Source: Clostridia bacterium (GTDB taxonomy: Bacteria > Bacillota_E > SLMV01 > PUMD01). Taken from it: a stretch of DNA of 15,230 bases. The stretch lies in the NCBI GenBank assembly GCA_003563755.1, contig PWUB01000236.1, positions 1 to 15,230 of the forward strand, in the 5' to 3' direction. Numbering within the stretch: position 1 is the first letter of the stretch; each line of letters begins with the position of its first letter. The translations under genes were made by a program, and so were the position numbers. The notes below the pieces were generated by a model that worked only from the letters and a program-made list of their open reading frames with translations, ran no database searches and was not told the DNA's origin. Shown here piece by piece: positions 14,783-15,230 of this stretch.

Positions 14783-15230
14783 GTGGGGGTGAGGCTGGTC
14801 GTCGGCCTCGGTAACCCGGGTAGGCGGTACCGGGCAACCCGGCACAACGTAGGTTTCGCCGTGGTTGACCGACTCACCGGCGGTAGGTACCGGGAGGGCT
14901 CCTGGGGACACTGGACCGAGATGAGGTTGGGGGATGATCCGATCCTGGTACTTCGCCCCCTGACCTACATGAACCTCAGCGGGATCGCCGTGCGCCATTG
15001 GGTGAAACAGCACGGGCTGCATGCCTCCGAGGTAATGGTGGTTCACGATCACATGGATCTGCCCCTGGGCCGACTGCGGGTGCGCCCCCGCGGGGGGAGC
15101 GGGGGACACAAGGGGGTCCGGTCAGTTGCCTCCGAGCTGAACAGTACCGACTTCGCCCGACTCAGGGTGGGGATCGGCCGACCGCCCGAGGGAACTCCTT
15201 CAGAGAACTACGTTCTTTCTTCCTTCATGC
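14783..15230 (+). CDS. pth: Peptidyl-tRNA hydrolase, 3'-truncated by the window edge
   Basis: Pth frees tRNA from peptidyl-tRNAs that drop off the ribosome. The frame is open to the last base, with 149 codons visible of an expected 185-210, so the C terminus lies outside the window. Start GTG 14783 has GAGGTGA at 14770-14776; an alternative GTG at 14789 is closer. The product begins MGVRLVVGLGNPG with Asn11, then catalytic His21 in TRHNVGF, YMNLSG with its conserved Asn, and HDHMDLPLG with the acidic residue that orients the His. The GGHNG motif reads GGHKG and the usual D-D/E-L-D is D-H-M-D. These are tolerated variants in the family as far as can be judged. It corresponds to spoVC of B. subtilis. 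Confidence 0.96.
   Translation, partial: MGVRLVVGLGNPGRRYRATRHNVGFAVVDRLTGGRYREGSWGHWTEMRLGDDPILVLRPLTYMNLSGIAVRHWVKQHGLHASEVMVVHDHMDLPLGRLRVRPRGGSGGHKGVRSVASELNSTDFARLRVGIGRPPEGTPSENYVLSSFM

Noticed and set aside
14039..15109. 356-residue minus-strand open frame opposite rplY and pth
   Set aside because: It is antisense to two well-recognised genes and spans their intergenic region; no ribosome site or domain.

Overview
The window reads as a chromosomal core region of a GC-rich, probably endospore-forming member of the Bacillota (Firmicutes). The evidence is the run ispE - nucleotidyltransferase - purR - spoVG - glmU - prs - ctc - pth with veg upstream, which is the order known from Bacillus and relatives. 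Several Bacillota-type regulatory signals are also legible: a CTP-sensitive pyrG attenuator, a sigma-H type promoter before spoVG, and a PurBox-like operator before purR. GC richness and frequent GTG/TTG starts point to a deep-branching or thermophile-type lineage rather than Bacillus itself. The species cannot be named from the sequence.

Layout. 1-1025: 3' part of a DUF421 (YetF-like) membrane protein gene followed by a DUF4363 gene. 1047-2826: pyrG with its own promoter and a leader terminator. 2965-3819 (minus strand): cyanophycinase (cphB), convergent with pyrG and divergent from veg. 4016-4480: veg with two tandem promoters and a strong terminator. 4701-5732: trypsin-fold serine protease without a signal peptide. 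5828-8524: cyanophycin synthetase (cphA). 8570-11186: ispE, a MobA-like nucleotidyltransferase and purR. 11200-13064: spoVG and glmU. 13070 to the end: prs, rplY/ctc and the 5' part of pth.

How it fits together. Many genes handle nucleotides and activated sugars: CTP synthase, PRPP synthetase, the PRPP-responsive repressor PurR, GlmU (UTP-consuming) and IspE. Inserted around veg is a nitrogen-storage module, with CphA polymerising Asp and Arg into cyanophycin and CphB hydrolysing the polymer. An intracellular-looking serine protease lies directly upstream of cphA. In B. subtilis the veg-ispE interval holds sspF and purR is followed by yabJ; here both are absent, and the protease-cphA pair occupies the veg-ispE interval. 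The most informative observations are the pyrG attenuator, the purR operator, the sigma-H promoter, and the association of cyanophycin genes with a cytosolic protease inside a sporulation/nucleotide cluster.
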